From: an uncultured Oscillospiraceae bacterium
GTDB lineage: Bacteria > Bacillota > Clostridia > Oscillospirales > Oscillospiraceae
NCBI GenBank assembly: GCA_900764755.1
Contig: CAAFPE010000074.1
Location: 1 to 11,555 of the forward strand
Direction: 5' to 3'
Length of the DNA stretch: 11,555 nucleotides
Position 1 is the stretch's first letter, and the number at the start of each line of letters is the position of its first letter. A program made the position numbers and the translations under genes. This document shows, piece by piece, positions 1 through 5,960 of the stretch. Under the pieces are notes generated by a model, which was given only the letters and a program-made list of their open reading frames with translations, made no database searches and was not told the DNA's origin.

Positions 1-26
1 GCCCAGCTGGGCGGTCCCGATTTTTT
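1..26 (+). terminator. Right arm of a probable terminator cut by the window edge
   Basis: Bases 1-12 form a perfect palindrome (GCCCAGCTGGGC). They are followed by GGTCCC, GA and a run of six T at 21-26. If the missing left flank reads GGGACC, the whole would be a ten-base-pair GC stem with an AGCT loop and a U tract, ending a plus-strand gene to the left. On the minus strand the same structure would be preceded by six A, so it could also end the IclR gene if T follows off-window. The left arm is not visible, so this is an inference. Confidence 0.45.
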
Positions 27-57
27 GAATGTATATCCACCGGCCGGAGCCGTCCGG

Positions 58-828
58 TCACAGCAGCTCCTCCCGGACAAATGCGGCAAACTCCCGCATA
101 GGCGGAAGGGCCTGCTGCGCCACCTCCTGCACCACAGAGGAGGAGGCCACGATGCTCACTGTCCCGTACAGGCTGCCGCTGCCCCGCAGGATGGGCACCG
201 CGATACAACTGATCCCCACCCCGAACTCGTCAAACTCTGTGGAGTAGCCCCGCAAGCGGATCTGCTCCAGATCCGCCTCCAGCTCCTCCCGGGTCGTCAT
301 GGTGTGGCGGGTGTACTTGTTGGGGGCAAAGGTGCGGTAAAACGCCTCTCGTCTGGGCTGGTCCATATAATAAAGCACCAGCTTACCGGAGGCCGTGGCA
401 TTCAGGGTAAACACCGCGTTGAGCCGGGTCAGAAAAATATAGTGGGAGTCGATGGGGTTGACCACCTCCACCGCAAAAATATTATCGTTGCTGATGATCT
501 GCATCCGGGCCGATACCTGAAAGCGGTCGGCGATCAGTTCCAGCCTGGGACGCACCCGGCTGCGCAGACGGTCAATATCGTTGGCCCCAGCCAAGTCCGC
601 CTTCGGCAGAAAGGCCAGCCCCAGCATATAGCAGTTTCCGTCCAAGATATGCTCCAAGTAGCCATTAGCCACCAGGGTATTCACCAGACCTCTGACCGTG
701 TTGATATTCAATTCCAGCTTGGCGCTGATCTGTGGCAGCGTCAGCTTTAACTCATGCTCATTGAAGCAGTTGATGATGTCGATCGCCCTCTGGACAGACT
801 GAATCACCCGTACCTCTTTCTCAGGCAT
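58..828 (-). CDS. IclR-family transcriptional regulator
   Basis: This 256-residue protein has the IclR layout and usual length. Residues about 7-60 are an N-terminal winged helix-turn-helix, with the recognition helix near NINTVRGLVNTL (41-52) followed by NGYLE. Residues about 75-250 form the effector-binding domain, including TASGKLVL (145-152) and the GxxCIAVP-type core strand around 205-212 (GISCIAVP). The ATG at 828 has GAGAGGG upstream. An ATG 16 bases further up is out of frame. It is divergent from the NRAMP-like transporter, with a 289-bp gap that holds a consensus promoter and a palindrome, so it most likely controls that gene and perhaps itself or the wider glutamate locus. The ligand is unknown. 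IclR members often sense small organic acids, so glutamine, glutamate, 5-oxoproline or a pathway acid are guesses. The family call is firm; the target and ligand are inferred. Confidence 0.93.
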   Translation of the reverse strand: MPEKEVRVIQSVQRAIDIINCFNEHELKLTLPQISAKLELNINTVRGLVNTLVANGYLEHILDGNCYMLGLAFLPKADLAGANDIDRLRSRVRPRLELIADRFQVSARMQIISNDNIFAVEVVNPIDSHYIFLTRLNAVFTLNATASGKLVLYYMDQPRREAFYRTFAPNKYTRHTMTTREELEADLEQIRLRGYSTEFDEFGVGISCIAVPILRGSGSLYGTVSIVASSSVVQEVAQQALPPMREFAAFVREELL

Positions 829-895
829 TTTGAATCCCTCTCATTCTCCTTAAGACCCGCAGCACATCAGCCAGATACCGGGTCCTTTGTATGCT

Positions 896-924
896 ATTTT
901 ACAATACTTTCTCCACTGCGGCAA
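896..924 (-). promoter_or_regulatory. Candidate promoter of the IclR gene
   Basis: Read on the minus strand, TTGCCG (919-924, four of six matches to TTGACA) lies 17 bases before TAAAAT (896-901, five of six matches to TATAAT). It would start transcription about 60 bases upstream of the regulator's ATG. It is weaker than the facing promoter, as expected for a regulator gene. No other evidence supports it. Confidence 0.4.
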
Positions 925-951
925 TAGTTTTTCCATTCTCCTGTTAAGATC

Positions 952-964
952 CACAAATTTTGTG
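952..964. promoter_or_regulatory. Palindrome CACAAATTTTGTG upstream of the transporter promoter
   Basis: This is a perfect six-base inverted repeat around a single T, in non-coding DNA between the divergent genes. Its centre (958) lies about 60 bases upstream of the expected start of the 983-1011 promoter, a common position for an activator that contacts RNA polymerase from upstream. It could bind the adjacent IclR protein or a global regulator. Short AT-rich palindromes also arise by chance. Confidence 0.4.
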
Positions 965-982
965 ACCTCTCATTCTTTTTTC

Positions 983-1011
983 TTGACAACTCGCTCACCC
1001 TGCATTATAAT
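983..1011 (+). promoter_or_regulatory. Consensus sigma-A promoter of the NRAMP-like transporter gene
   Basis: TTGACA (983-988) and TATAAT (1006-1011) are both perfect and are separated by exactly 17 bases. Transcription should begin near 1018-1020, leaving a leader of about 100 bases before the ATG at 1118. A promoter this close to consensus normally needs a repressor to be controlled, which fits the palindrome at 1028-1044 just downstream. The leader also holds a short GC hairpin (CCGGG 1076-1080, CCCGG 1085-1089) ahead of the ribosome site. Confidence 0.85.
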
Positions 1012-1045
1012 GATAATATAGTTTTTGAAACGATAATATCGTTTT
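1012..1045. promoter_or_regulatory. Candidate IclR operator: palindrome plus direct repeat over the start site
   Basis: AAACGATAATATCGTTT at 1028-1044 is a perfect eight-base inverted repeat around a central A. The half GATAATATcGTTTT (1032-1045) is also repeated directly as GATAATATaGTTTT (1012-1025), 13 of 14 bases the same, exactly 20 bp upstream and so roughly two helical turns away. The array starts immediately after the -10 box and covers the expected transcription start, where a bound dimer or tetramer would block initiation. IclR proteins commonly bind such palindromes, and some (PcaR/PobR type) use a CGATNATCG-like core, as recalled. Assignment to the neighbouring IclR protein is inferred from position. 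Confidence 0.65.
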
Positions 1046-1117
1046 AAATGTGAGTGGAAAGAAGTGTGAGCAGGGCCGGGGCCGCCCGGTCAATCAAAAT
1101 TTAAGGTGGGGATCTCT

Positions 1118-2338
1118 ATGGAAATCAAAGACCGGTACACACTGAAAGACAAGCTGAAGGCAATGGGCCCCGGTATTCTGGTCGTCGGCTCCTTCATTGG
1201 TCCGGGCACTGTCACCAGCGCCACAAAAGCCGGTGCGGGTTATGGCTACGCGCTGCTGTGGACAGTGGTATTCTCTGTCATCGCCGTCATCGTCATGCAG
1301 GAGATGGCCGCCCGGCTGGGTATCGTGACCCAGAACGGACTGGCTGAGGAGCTGGTCAAGGACCTGTCCGACCGTCCTCCCCTGAAATGGCTCATGGTGG
1401 CTCTGGTCGCGGCCGCGATCACGCTGGGCGGATTCGCCTACATGGGCGGCGACCTTACCGGCACTGCCATCGGCCTCTCCGCCATCACCGGGATCCCCTC
1501 CAACATCATCGCCCCCATTTGGGGCTGCTGCATCCTGGTGATCATCAACATCGGCGACGCGGTCAAGTCCCTGGAAAAGCTGCTGTCCGTCTGTGTCTCC
1601 GTGATGGCCATCGTGTTTGTCGTGACCATGATCGTGGTCAAGCCTGACCTGGGCGCGGTATTTTCCGGCGCGTTTCCCTCTGTTCCCGAGGGCTCCATTA
1701 TGACCTGCGTCTCCCTCATCGGCACCACCGTTGTCCCCTATAATATGTTCATCCACGCCACCTCCTCCCGCAAAACCTGGCACGACCCCAAGCAGATCCC
1801 GCTGGCCCGGTTCGACACCACTGTCTCCATGATCATTGGTGGTTTGATCACCGGTTCCGTGATGATCACCGCCGGCACTGTGATGCGGGGCATGGGCGTC
1901 AACTCCGCCATCGATATGGCTGTTCAGCTGGAGCCCACCCTGGGCAGCTTCTCTGTTCCCTTCCTGGCCATGGGCCTGATTGCCGCCGGGATCTCCTCTG
2001 CGGTCATCACCCCCCTGGGCGTGTCCTACGTCCTGGCCGGTCTGTTTGGCTGGGAGATGAGCAAAAAGGATAAGCGCTTCTTCTGGACGAACATCGCCGT
2101 GGTCGTAGCCGGCATCATTGTGGCCGCCACTGGCTTCAACCCCATTTTGATCATTATGACTGCCCAGGCCGTTAACGGTATCTTCCTCCCAATTATCGTA
2201 TTCACCCTAGTCTATGTAACCAGCCGCAGCCGCGTCATGGGCCAGTACAAAAACAACATGGTCCAGAATGTACTGGGCTCCGCTGTGTTCCTGATCTCTC
2301 TGGTCATCGGCATCAACAGCCTGACTTCCCTCTTCTGA
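1118..2338 (+). CDS. NRAMP-family transporter lacking the canonical metal-binding residues
   Basis: This 406-residue, very hydrophobic protein has the NRAMP (LeuT-like) fold pattern. It has GPGILVVGSFIGPGT at 17-31, GAGYGYALLW at 39-48, QEMAARLGIVTQNGLAEEL at 61-79, and a sixth-helix motif around VPYN at 206-209. True manganese/iron NRAMPs carry DPGN in helix 1 and MPH in helix 6. Here these read GPGT (28-31) and VPY (206-208), so the metal-binding Asp, Asn and Met and the helix-6 His are all replaced. It is therefore unlikely to carry transition metals. It could move magnesium, as some NRAMP-related proteins do, or an organic solute. Its neighbours, a glutaminase and glutamate-fermentation genes, favour an amino acid or organic acid. 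The start is ATG 1118, preceded by AAGGTGGGG; a GTG at 1106 lies inside that ribosome site. A terminator follows. Confidence 0.85.
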   Translation: MEIKDRYTLKDKLKAMGPGILVVGSFIGPGTVTSATKAGAGYGYALLWTVVFSVIAVIVMQEMAARLGIVTQNGLAEELVKDLSDRPPLKWLMVALVAAAITLGGFAYMGGDLTGTAIGLSAITGIPSNIIAPIWGCCILVIINIGDAVKSLEKLLSVCVSVMAIVFVVTMIVVKPDLGAVFSGAFPSVPEGSIMTCVSLIGTTVVPYNMFIHATSSRKTWHDPKQIPLARFDTTVSMIIGGLITGSVMITAGTVMRGMGVNSAIDMAVQLEPTLGSFSVPFLAMGLIAAGISSAVITPLGVSYVLAGLFGWEMSKKDKRFFWTNIAVVVAGIIVAATGFNPILIIMTAQAVNGIFLPIIVFTLVYVTSRSRVMGQYKNNMVQNVLGSAVFLISLVIGINSLTSLF

Positions 2339-2355
2339 TCCAAGGGACTGGCTTC

Positions 2356-2405
2356 AAACGCCCACCGCTCCCCACTTTCGGGACCGGCGGGCGTTTGGTT
2401 TTTTA
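2356..2405 (+). terminator. Rho-independent terminator after the transporter gene
   Basis: The arms at 2356-2371 (AAACGCCCACCGCTCC) and 2381-2396 (GGACCGGCGGGCGTTT) pair over 16 positions with two mismatches around a nine-base loop. A T-rich run (2399-2404) follows. It lies 17 bases after the transporter's stop and separates it from glsA, which has its own promoter. Confidence 0.85.
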
Positions 2406-2414
2406 CAAGCATAG

Positions 2415-2443
2415 TGGACAAGCATACTGAGATCACATATAAT
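2415..2443 (+). promoter_or_regulatory. Promoter of glsA
   Basis: TGGACA (2415-2420, five of six) and TATAAT (2438-2443, perfect) are separated by 17 bases, just after the terminator of the preceding gene. The expected start is near 2450, giving a leader of about 60 bases. No copy of the 1028-1044 palindrome is present here, so glsA is probably not controlled through that site. Confidence 0.75.
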
Positions 2444-2511
2444 AGTAGTACAGAGATGCACCTTGGGATGCGGCGAAAGTCTGTATCCTGCACAGAAAGG
2501 AATGGAATGCC

Positions 2512-3429
2512 ATGGAAGAACTGTTGGATGCCCTGCTCAAGGAATGTCAGCCCTACACAGCCCAGGGCAAAGTTGCCACCTACATCCCGGAACTGGCCAA
2601 GGGTGACCCAAGTGACCTGGGGATCTACGTCCTGCGCAGTGATGGACGGCACTACCAGGCCGGCTCCTACCGCAAGCACTTCACGATTCAGAGCGTCGTC
2701 AAGCCGATCCTCCTGCTTCTTGCCCTGCTGGACAACGGCGAGGAGGTGGTCCGCGCCAAAGTGGGCGTAGAGGCCACCGGAAAACCCTTTGACGCCATCA
2801 ATGTGACTGACTCTCCCCTGCTCAGCGCTCATCTGAACCCCATGGTCAATATGGGCGCCATCGCCATCTGCACCCTGATCCACGGCTCCAGCTATGAGGA
2901 ACGCTTTCAGCGTCTGCTCAATTTTACCCGGCAGCTGGCGGGTAACCCGGAGATCGACCTGGACGAGGCAGTCTACCTCTCTGAAAAGCGCACCGGCAGT
3001 AAAAACCGTGCTCTGGCCTTCCTTCTGAAGTCCTATGGAATGCTGGAGGACGGTGTGGAGGAGGTGCTGGACTGCTATTTCAAGGCCTGTTCCATCCGGG
3101 TAAACAGCAAGGACCTGGCCAATATCGCCTTTGTCCTGGCCAACCACGGCAAGGCCCTTCAGTCGGACGAACAGCTCTTCCCCCCGGAATACGCCCGCTA
3201 TGTCAACGCCATTATGATGACCTGCGGTATGTATGACGGCTCCGGCGACTTTGCCATCCGGGTCGGCATCCCGGCCAAGAGCGGCGTGGGCGGCGGTATC
3301 ATGGGTGTCGTCCCCACCCGGATGGGAGTGGGGATCTTTGCCCCAGCCCTGGATGAGAAGGGCAACAGTGCGGCCGGGATCCAGGTACTGGAACGTCTGT
3401 CCAAAAGGATGTATTTGAGTATTTTCTAA
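2512..3429 (+). CDS. glsA: Glutaminase (Ser-Lys type, beta-lactamase-like fold)
   Basis: This 305-residue protein hydrolyses L-glutamine to glutamate and ammonia in the cytoplasm, feeding the fermentation block next door. The length matches bacterial glutaminases of about 305-310 residues. Visible motifs are GKVATYIPELAK (19-30), the catalytic SxxK in FTIQSVVK (S61, K64), NPMVNMGAIAI (109-119), EKRTGSKNRALA (158-169), CSIRVNSKDLA (193-203), MYDGSGDFA (240-248) and AKSGVGGGI (255-263). Residues corresponding to known substrate contacts in the family (S61, N113, E158, N165, Y189, Y241, V259) are present. Small departures from the commonest sequence are SVVKP instead of SxSKV and AGS instead of AGD near 50-52; the effect is unknown. 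AGAAAGG lies 11 bases before the ATG. Other upstream ATGs are out of frame. Confidence 0.95.
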   Translation: MEELLDALLKECQPYTAQGKVATYIPELAKGDPSDLGIYVLRSDGRHYQAGSYRKHFTIQSVVKPILLLLALLDNGEEVVRAKVGVEATGKPFDAINVTDSPLLSAHLNPMVNMGAIAICTLIHGSSYEERFQRLLNFTRQLAGNPEIDLDEAVYLSEKRTGSKNRALAFLLKSYGMLEDGVEEVLDCYFKACSIRVNSKDLANIAFVLANHGKALQSDEQLFPPEYARYVNAIMMTCGMYDGSGDFAIRVGIPAKSGVGGGIMGVVPTRMGVGIFAPALDEKGNSAAGIQVLERLSKRMYLSIF

Positions 3430-3451
3430 TCCCCTCAGCTTTTGTGCTGTA

Positions 3452-3479
3452 AAAGGCCGGTCCCCACAGACCGGCCTTT
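3452..3479 (+). terminator. First terminator hairpin after glsA
   Basis: AAAGGCCGGTC (3452-3462) pairs perfectly with GACCGGCCTTT (3469-3479) around a six-base loop, 22 bases after the glsA stop. The T run on the plus strand is short (TTT then C), so it may be a modest terminator backed up by the hairpin at 3493-3532. On the minus strand the arm ends in TTTT, so it could also catch read-through from gcdB. Confidence 0.7.
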
Positions 3480-3492
3480 CATGATAGATTTA

Positions 3493-3532
3493 AAAAATAT
3501 CGGACAGAGCATACGCTCTGTCCGATATTTTT
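3493..3532. terminator. Bidirectional terminator between glsA and gcdB
   Basis: A perfect 18-base inverted repeat (left arm 3493-3510 with core CGGACAGAGC, right arm 3515-3532) encloses a four-base ATAC loop. The arms begin and end in A5 and T5 tracts, so a U tract follows the GC core in either direction. It lies between convergent genes, 14 bases past the gcdB stop, and should end both transcripts. Confidence 0.9.
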
Positions 3533-3546
3533 GTTTGAAAACAGGA

Positions 3547-4704
3547 TCAGCCGCCGAACACCTTGATCATGAAACCGGCCGCACAGGCGGAGCCGATCAC
3601 GCCGGCCACATTGGGACCCATGGCGTGCATGAGCAGGAAGTTGGAGGGATTCTCCTTCTGGCCCACGGTCTGGGCCACGCGGGCGGCCATGGGCACGGCG
3701 GACACGCCGGCGGAGCCGATCAGAGGATTGACCTTGCCCTTGGTCAGTACATACATCAGATCGCCCAGCAGCAGGCCACCGGCGGTGGACAGCAGGAAGG
3801 CGGTCAGGCCCAGGATGATGATAGAGATGGTATCCCAAGTCAAGAACTCAGCCGCAGTAGCCTTGAAGCCCACGGACAGGCCCAGGGGGATGGTGACAAT
3901 GTTGATCAGAGCATTCTGGGCGGTATCGGACAGACGCTCGGTGACGCCGCACTCGCGGAACAGGTTGCCCAGCATGAGCATACCAATCAGGGGGGCGGTG
4001 TCGGGGATCAGCAGCACCACAAAGATCGTCACGGCGATGGGGAAAATGATCTTCTCGGTCTTGGAGACCACGCGCAGCTGACTCATCTTGACCTGGCGCA
4101 TCTTCTTGGTGGTCATCAGCTTCATCAGCGGAGGCTGAATCATAGGAATCAGGGCCATGTAGGAGTAGGCCGCAATGGCAATGGCAGGCAACAGTCTCAC
4201 AGCCAGTTTGGATGCAGTCAGGATGGCGGTGGGGCCGTCAGCGCCGCCGATGACGCCGATGGCGGCGGCCTCGGCAGGCTCAAAGCCCAGAACCAGTGCC
4301 ATCAGGAAAGCGGCGAAGATGCCCAGCTGAGCTGCGGCACCCAGCATCAGGGACATGGGGTTGGCCAGCAGGGGGCCGAAGTCAGTCATAGCGCCGATGC
4401 CCATAAAGATGATCGATGGATAGATGGCATACTGGACGCCCTGATAGAGCACCCACATAAAGCCTACGGTACCACTGTGTGTGGCCGCATCATAGACGGG
4501 CTCAGCAAACAGGCCGGTAATAGGCAGGTTGGCTAGCAGCATACCGAAGGCAATGGGAACCAGCAGCAGGGGCTCAAAGCCCTTACCGATGCCCATGTAC
4601 AGCAGAACGCAGGCAATGCCCAACATGATAATGGTCTTAATGTCCAGAGCGGCAAAGCCGGAACCCTGTGCGATTTTGGTAACAACTTCAACTAAGAAAT
4701 CCAT
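3547..4704 (-). CDS. gcdB: Glutaconyl-CoA decarboxylase beta subunit, Na+-exporting membrane protein
   Basis: This 385-residue multi-spanning membrane protein belongs to the OadB/MmdB/GcdB family. It takes the carboxyl group from carboxybiotin, releases CO2 and exports sodium ions. Family signatures are visible. GGADGPTAI carries the essential intramembrane Asp (D156, equivalent to Asp203 of Klebsiella OadB as recalled). AAYSYMALIP (179-187) holds the conserved Tyr. NPLIGSAGVSAVPMAARV (326-343) has N326, S335 and R342, which match the Asn/Ser/Arg of the second half of the ion path. GPNVAGVIGS is near the C-terminus. The ATG is preceded by AAAGGAGGGG. It is the last gene of the block, 15 bp after the gcdD-gcdC fusion, and ends at a strong terminator. 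Alone, beta could belong to any decarboxylase of this class; gcdA in the same window identifies it as GcdB. Confidence 0.95.
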   Translation of the reverse strand: MDFLVEVVTKIAQGSGFAALDIKTIIMLGIACVLLYMGIGKGFEPLLLVPIAFGMLLANLPITGLFAEPVYDAATHSGTVGFMWVLYQGVQYAIYPSIIFMGIGAMTDFGPLLANPMSLMLGAAAQLGIFAAFLMALVLGFEPAEAAAIGVIGGADGPTAILTASKLAVRLLPAIAIAAYSYMALIPMIQPPLMKLMTTKKMRQVKMSQLRVVSKTEKIIFPIAVTIFVVLLIPDTAPLIGMLMLGNLFRECGVTERLSDTAQNALINIVTIPLGLSVGFKATAAEFLTWDTISIIILGLTAFLLSTAGGLLLGDLMYVLTKGKVNPLIGSAGVSAVPMAARVAQTVGQKENPSNFLLMHAMGPNVAGVIGSACAAGFMIKVFGG

Positions 4705-4719
4705 ACTTTACCCCTCCTT

Positions 4720-4956
4720 TCAACCGATGGTGACCAGCAGGTCGTCGGTGTTCACTGTGGCGCCCACATTGACGGCCACAGACTTGACGGTGCCGTCCAC
4801 GGGAGCGGAGACCTCGATCTCCATCTTCATAGCCTCCAGCACGATCAGCACGTCGCCGGCCTTCACAGCCTGGCCGGGCTTGCACTCCACCTTGAAGATG
4901 TTGCCGGGCATGGGGCTGTTCACTGCGGTCTCACCGGCAGCCACAGCGGCAGGAGC
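4720..4956 (-). repeat. Biotinyl-domain repeat, copy 1 (in the fusion gene)
   Basis: This is the 3' end of the gcdD-gcdC fusion. It aligns without gaps to 5412-5648, offset by 692 bp. By hand count about 24 of 237 bases differ, and only four residues differ across the 70-residue biotin domain. The similarity continues less regularly into the Ala-Pro linkers. Confidence 0.85.
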
Positions 4957-5394
4957 CGCAGCGGGGGCCGGAGCAGGCGCAGGCGCAGCAGCGGGAGCGG
5001 GAGCAACGGCGGGAGCCGGAGCTGCCACGGGTGCGGCGGCCACAGGAGCGGCGGCAGGAGCCGCGCTCACGCTGGTGATGCGGAAGGAGTTGGGAGACAT
5101 CCCGGAGTCCTCCGCAATGGCGGCCATCATCACGGCCACCAGCTCGCCCTCATCCACCGCAGGAGCGGCCGGTTTGGCAGCCGGCGCAGGGGCGGCAGCC
5201 TTCTTGGCAGCGGGAGCCGCGGCGGGCTTCTTCCTCTCAATGGCGGCCACGATCTTGGAAATGACCCAAATGACCGCCATCAGCATGGCCAGCATCACAA
5301 ATACCACCAGCAGGCCGGAGGCGGCCACCAGCAGAGCCTCGCCGATGCTCAACGGCTCAAAGGGGTTAATAATCGCTTTATCAACACTTGGCAT
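4720..5394 (-). CDS. gcdC: GcdD-GcdC fusion: membrane anchor joined to a second biotin carrier
   Basis: In this 224-residue protein, residues 1-110 look like the small delta/gamma (OadG/MmdD-type) subunit. One membrane helix lies at about 20-50, then a Lys/Ala/Pro linker, then the acidic segment VDEGELVAVMMAAIAEDSG (80-98) typical of that family. A second Ala-Pro linker (about 111-153) leads to a biotinyl domain (155-224) with EAMKM, biotin on K190. In A. fermentans GcdD and GcdC are separate proteins, as recalled, so this looks like a fusion that tethers a biotin arm to the membrane beside GcdB. Its biotin domain is almost identical to that of the adjacent gcdC. The start is ATG 5394 with AGGGGGG nine bases upstream; the ATG at 5401 is out of frame. 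There are 17 bp to gcdC upstream and 15 bp to gcdB downstream. Confidence 0.88.
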   Translation of the reverse strand: MPSVDKAIINPFEPLSIGEALLVAASGLLVVFVMLAMLMAVIWVISKIVAAIERKKPAAAPAAKKAAAPAPAAKPAAPAVDEGELVAVMMAAIAEDSGMSPNSFRITSVSAAPAAAPVAAAPVAAPAPAVAPAPAAAPAPAPAPAAAPAAVAAGETAVNSPMPGNIFKVECKPGQAVKAGDVLIVLEAMKMEIEVSAPVDGTVKSVAVNVGATVNTDDLLVTIG

Positions 5395-5411
5395 GGATCA
5401 TGTCCCCCCTA

Positions 5412-5648
5412 TCAGCCCAGGGTGACCAGCAGATCGTCCGTGTTCACAGTGGCGCCCACATTGACGGCCACAGACTTGACGGTGCCGTCCACAGGAGCGG
5501 AGACCTCGATCTCCATCTTCATGGCCTCCAGCACGATCAGCACATCGCCGGCCTTCACGCTCTGACCCACAGAGCACTCCACCTTGAAGATGTTGCCGGG
5601 CATGGGGCTGTTCACCGCGGTCTCACCGGCGGCGACCGCAGCAGGAGC
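5412..5648 (-). repeat. Biotinyl-domain repeat, copy 2 (in gcdC)
   Basis: This is the partner of 4720-4956 in the same orientation. Long identical stretches include the 41 bases at 5450-5490. The copies diverge mainly around the codons for SVGQS versus KPGQA, which suggests a fairly recent duplication or continuing gene conversion. Confidence 0.85.
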
Positions 5649-5837
5649 GGCAGCGGGGGCGGCAGGAGCAGCGGCAGGAGCGGGAGCGGGGGCAGCGGCG
5701 GGAGCGGGAGCTGCCACGGGCGCGGCGGCCACAGGAGCGGCAGCTACGGGGGCGGCAACAGCAGCAGGAGCAGCGGCGCCGGTCTTTTCCACGGTCACGC
5801 TGTACACCTTACCGTTGACGGTCACATTGTAGTTCAT
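5412..5837 (-). CDS. gcdC: Glutaconyl-CoA decarboxylase biotin carrier subunit (gamma)
   Basis: This 141-residue carrier shuttles CO2 as carboxybiotin from GcdA to GcdB. It begins with a short strand segment (MNYNVTVNGKVYSVTVEKTG, 1-20). A flexible linker almost purely Ala, Pro and Val follows (about 21-71), then a biotinyl domain (72-141) with SPMPG (77-81) and EAMKM, where K107 is the biotinylated Lys. Length and order match known GcdC proteins. AAGGGGAAA precedes the ATG at 5837. It is the first gene after the promoter at 5961-5990 and heads the gcdC, gcdD-gcdC, gcdB unit. Two biotin carriers in one decarboxylase locus have been described for C. symbiosum, as recalled. Unlike the second copy, this one has no membrane helix. 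Confidence 0.93.
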   Translation of the reverse strand: MNYNVTVNGKVYSVTVEKTGAAAPAAVAAPVAAAPVAAAPVAAPAPAAAPAPAPAAAPAAPAAAPAAVAAGETAVNSPMPGNIFKVECSVGQSVKAGDVLIVLEAMKMEIEVSAPVDGTVKSVAVNVGATVNTDDLLVTLG

Positions 5838-5960
5838 AGTTGTTTTCCCCTTTTCTGAAAAATATGGCGTGCTGTCCTTTGGGCCTGTTCGGCCCCCAGA
5901 CGTTTGCCACGATTCCCCACCTGCCCTTTTCTGTTCAGGTGGGGAACCGAAATTGGGTTT
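5838..5960 (-). promoter_or_regulatory. Structured 5' leader of gcdC
   Basis: The leader between the gcdC promoter and its ATG is about 115 bases long. It contains a strong hairpin: arms 5910-5923 and 5936-5949 pair over 14 positions (one G-U) around a 12-base loop. A smaller stem follows, GGGCC 5881-5885 with GGCCC 5891-5895. No U tract follows the large stem on the minus strand, so it is not a terminator. It could stabilise the mRNA or bind a regulator. It matches no riboswitch class I recognise. Confidence 0.5.

Noticed and set aside
39..58. Inverted repeat ACCGG/CCGGT just after the IclR stop as a terminator
   Set aside because: The stem is short with a mismatch, overlaps the stop codon and has no U tract on the minus strand.
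25..750. Plus-strand open frame of 241 codons
   Set aside because: It is antisense to the IclR gene, with no family resemblance and no ribosome site.
1106..1117. GTG start four codons upstream of the NRAMP-like ATG
   Set aside because: The GTG lies within the AAGGTGGGG ribosome site that serves the ATG at 1118 at good spacing.
2212..3147. Minus-strand open frame of 311 codons
   Set aside because: It crosses the end of the transporter, a terminator, a promoter and half of glsA on the opposite strand, and is not protein-like.
3442..4536. Plus-strand open frame of 364 codons, His/Gln/Gly-rich
   Set aside because: It is antisense to gcdB, whose protein has clear family motifs and a ribosome site. 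The composition (many His, Gln, Gly) is typical of a shadow frame in GC-rich coding DNA.
4950..5080. Short repeated units resembling a tandem-repeat or CRISPR array
   Set aside because: The repeats are irregular GCN/CCN codons encoding the Ala-Pro linker, with no spacers and in frame with the gene.
4529..5425. Plus-strand Ala/Gly-rich open frame of 298 codons
   Set aside because: It is the complement of the Ala-Pro linker DNA of the fusion gene; low complexity keeps all frames open.
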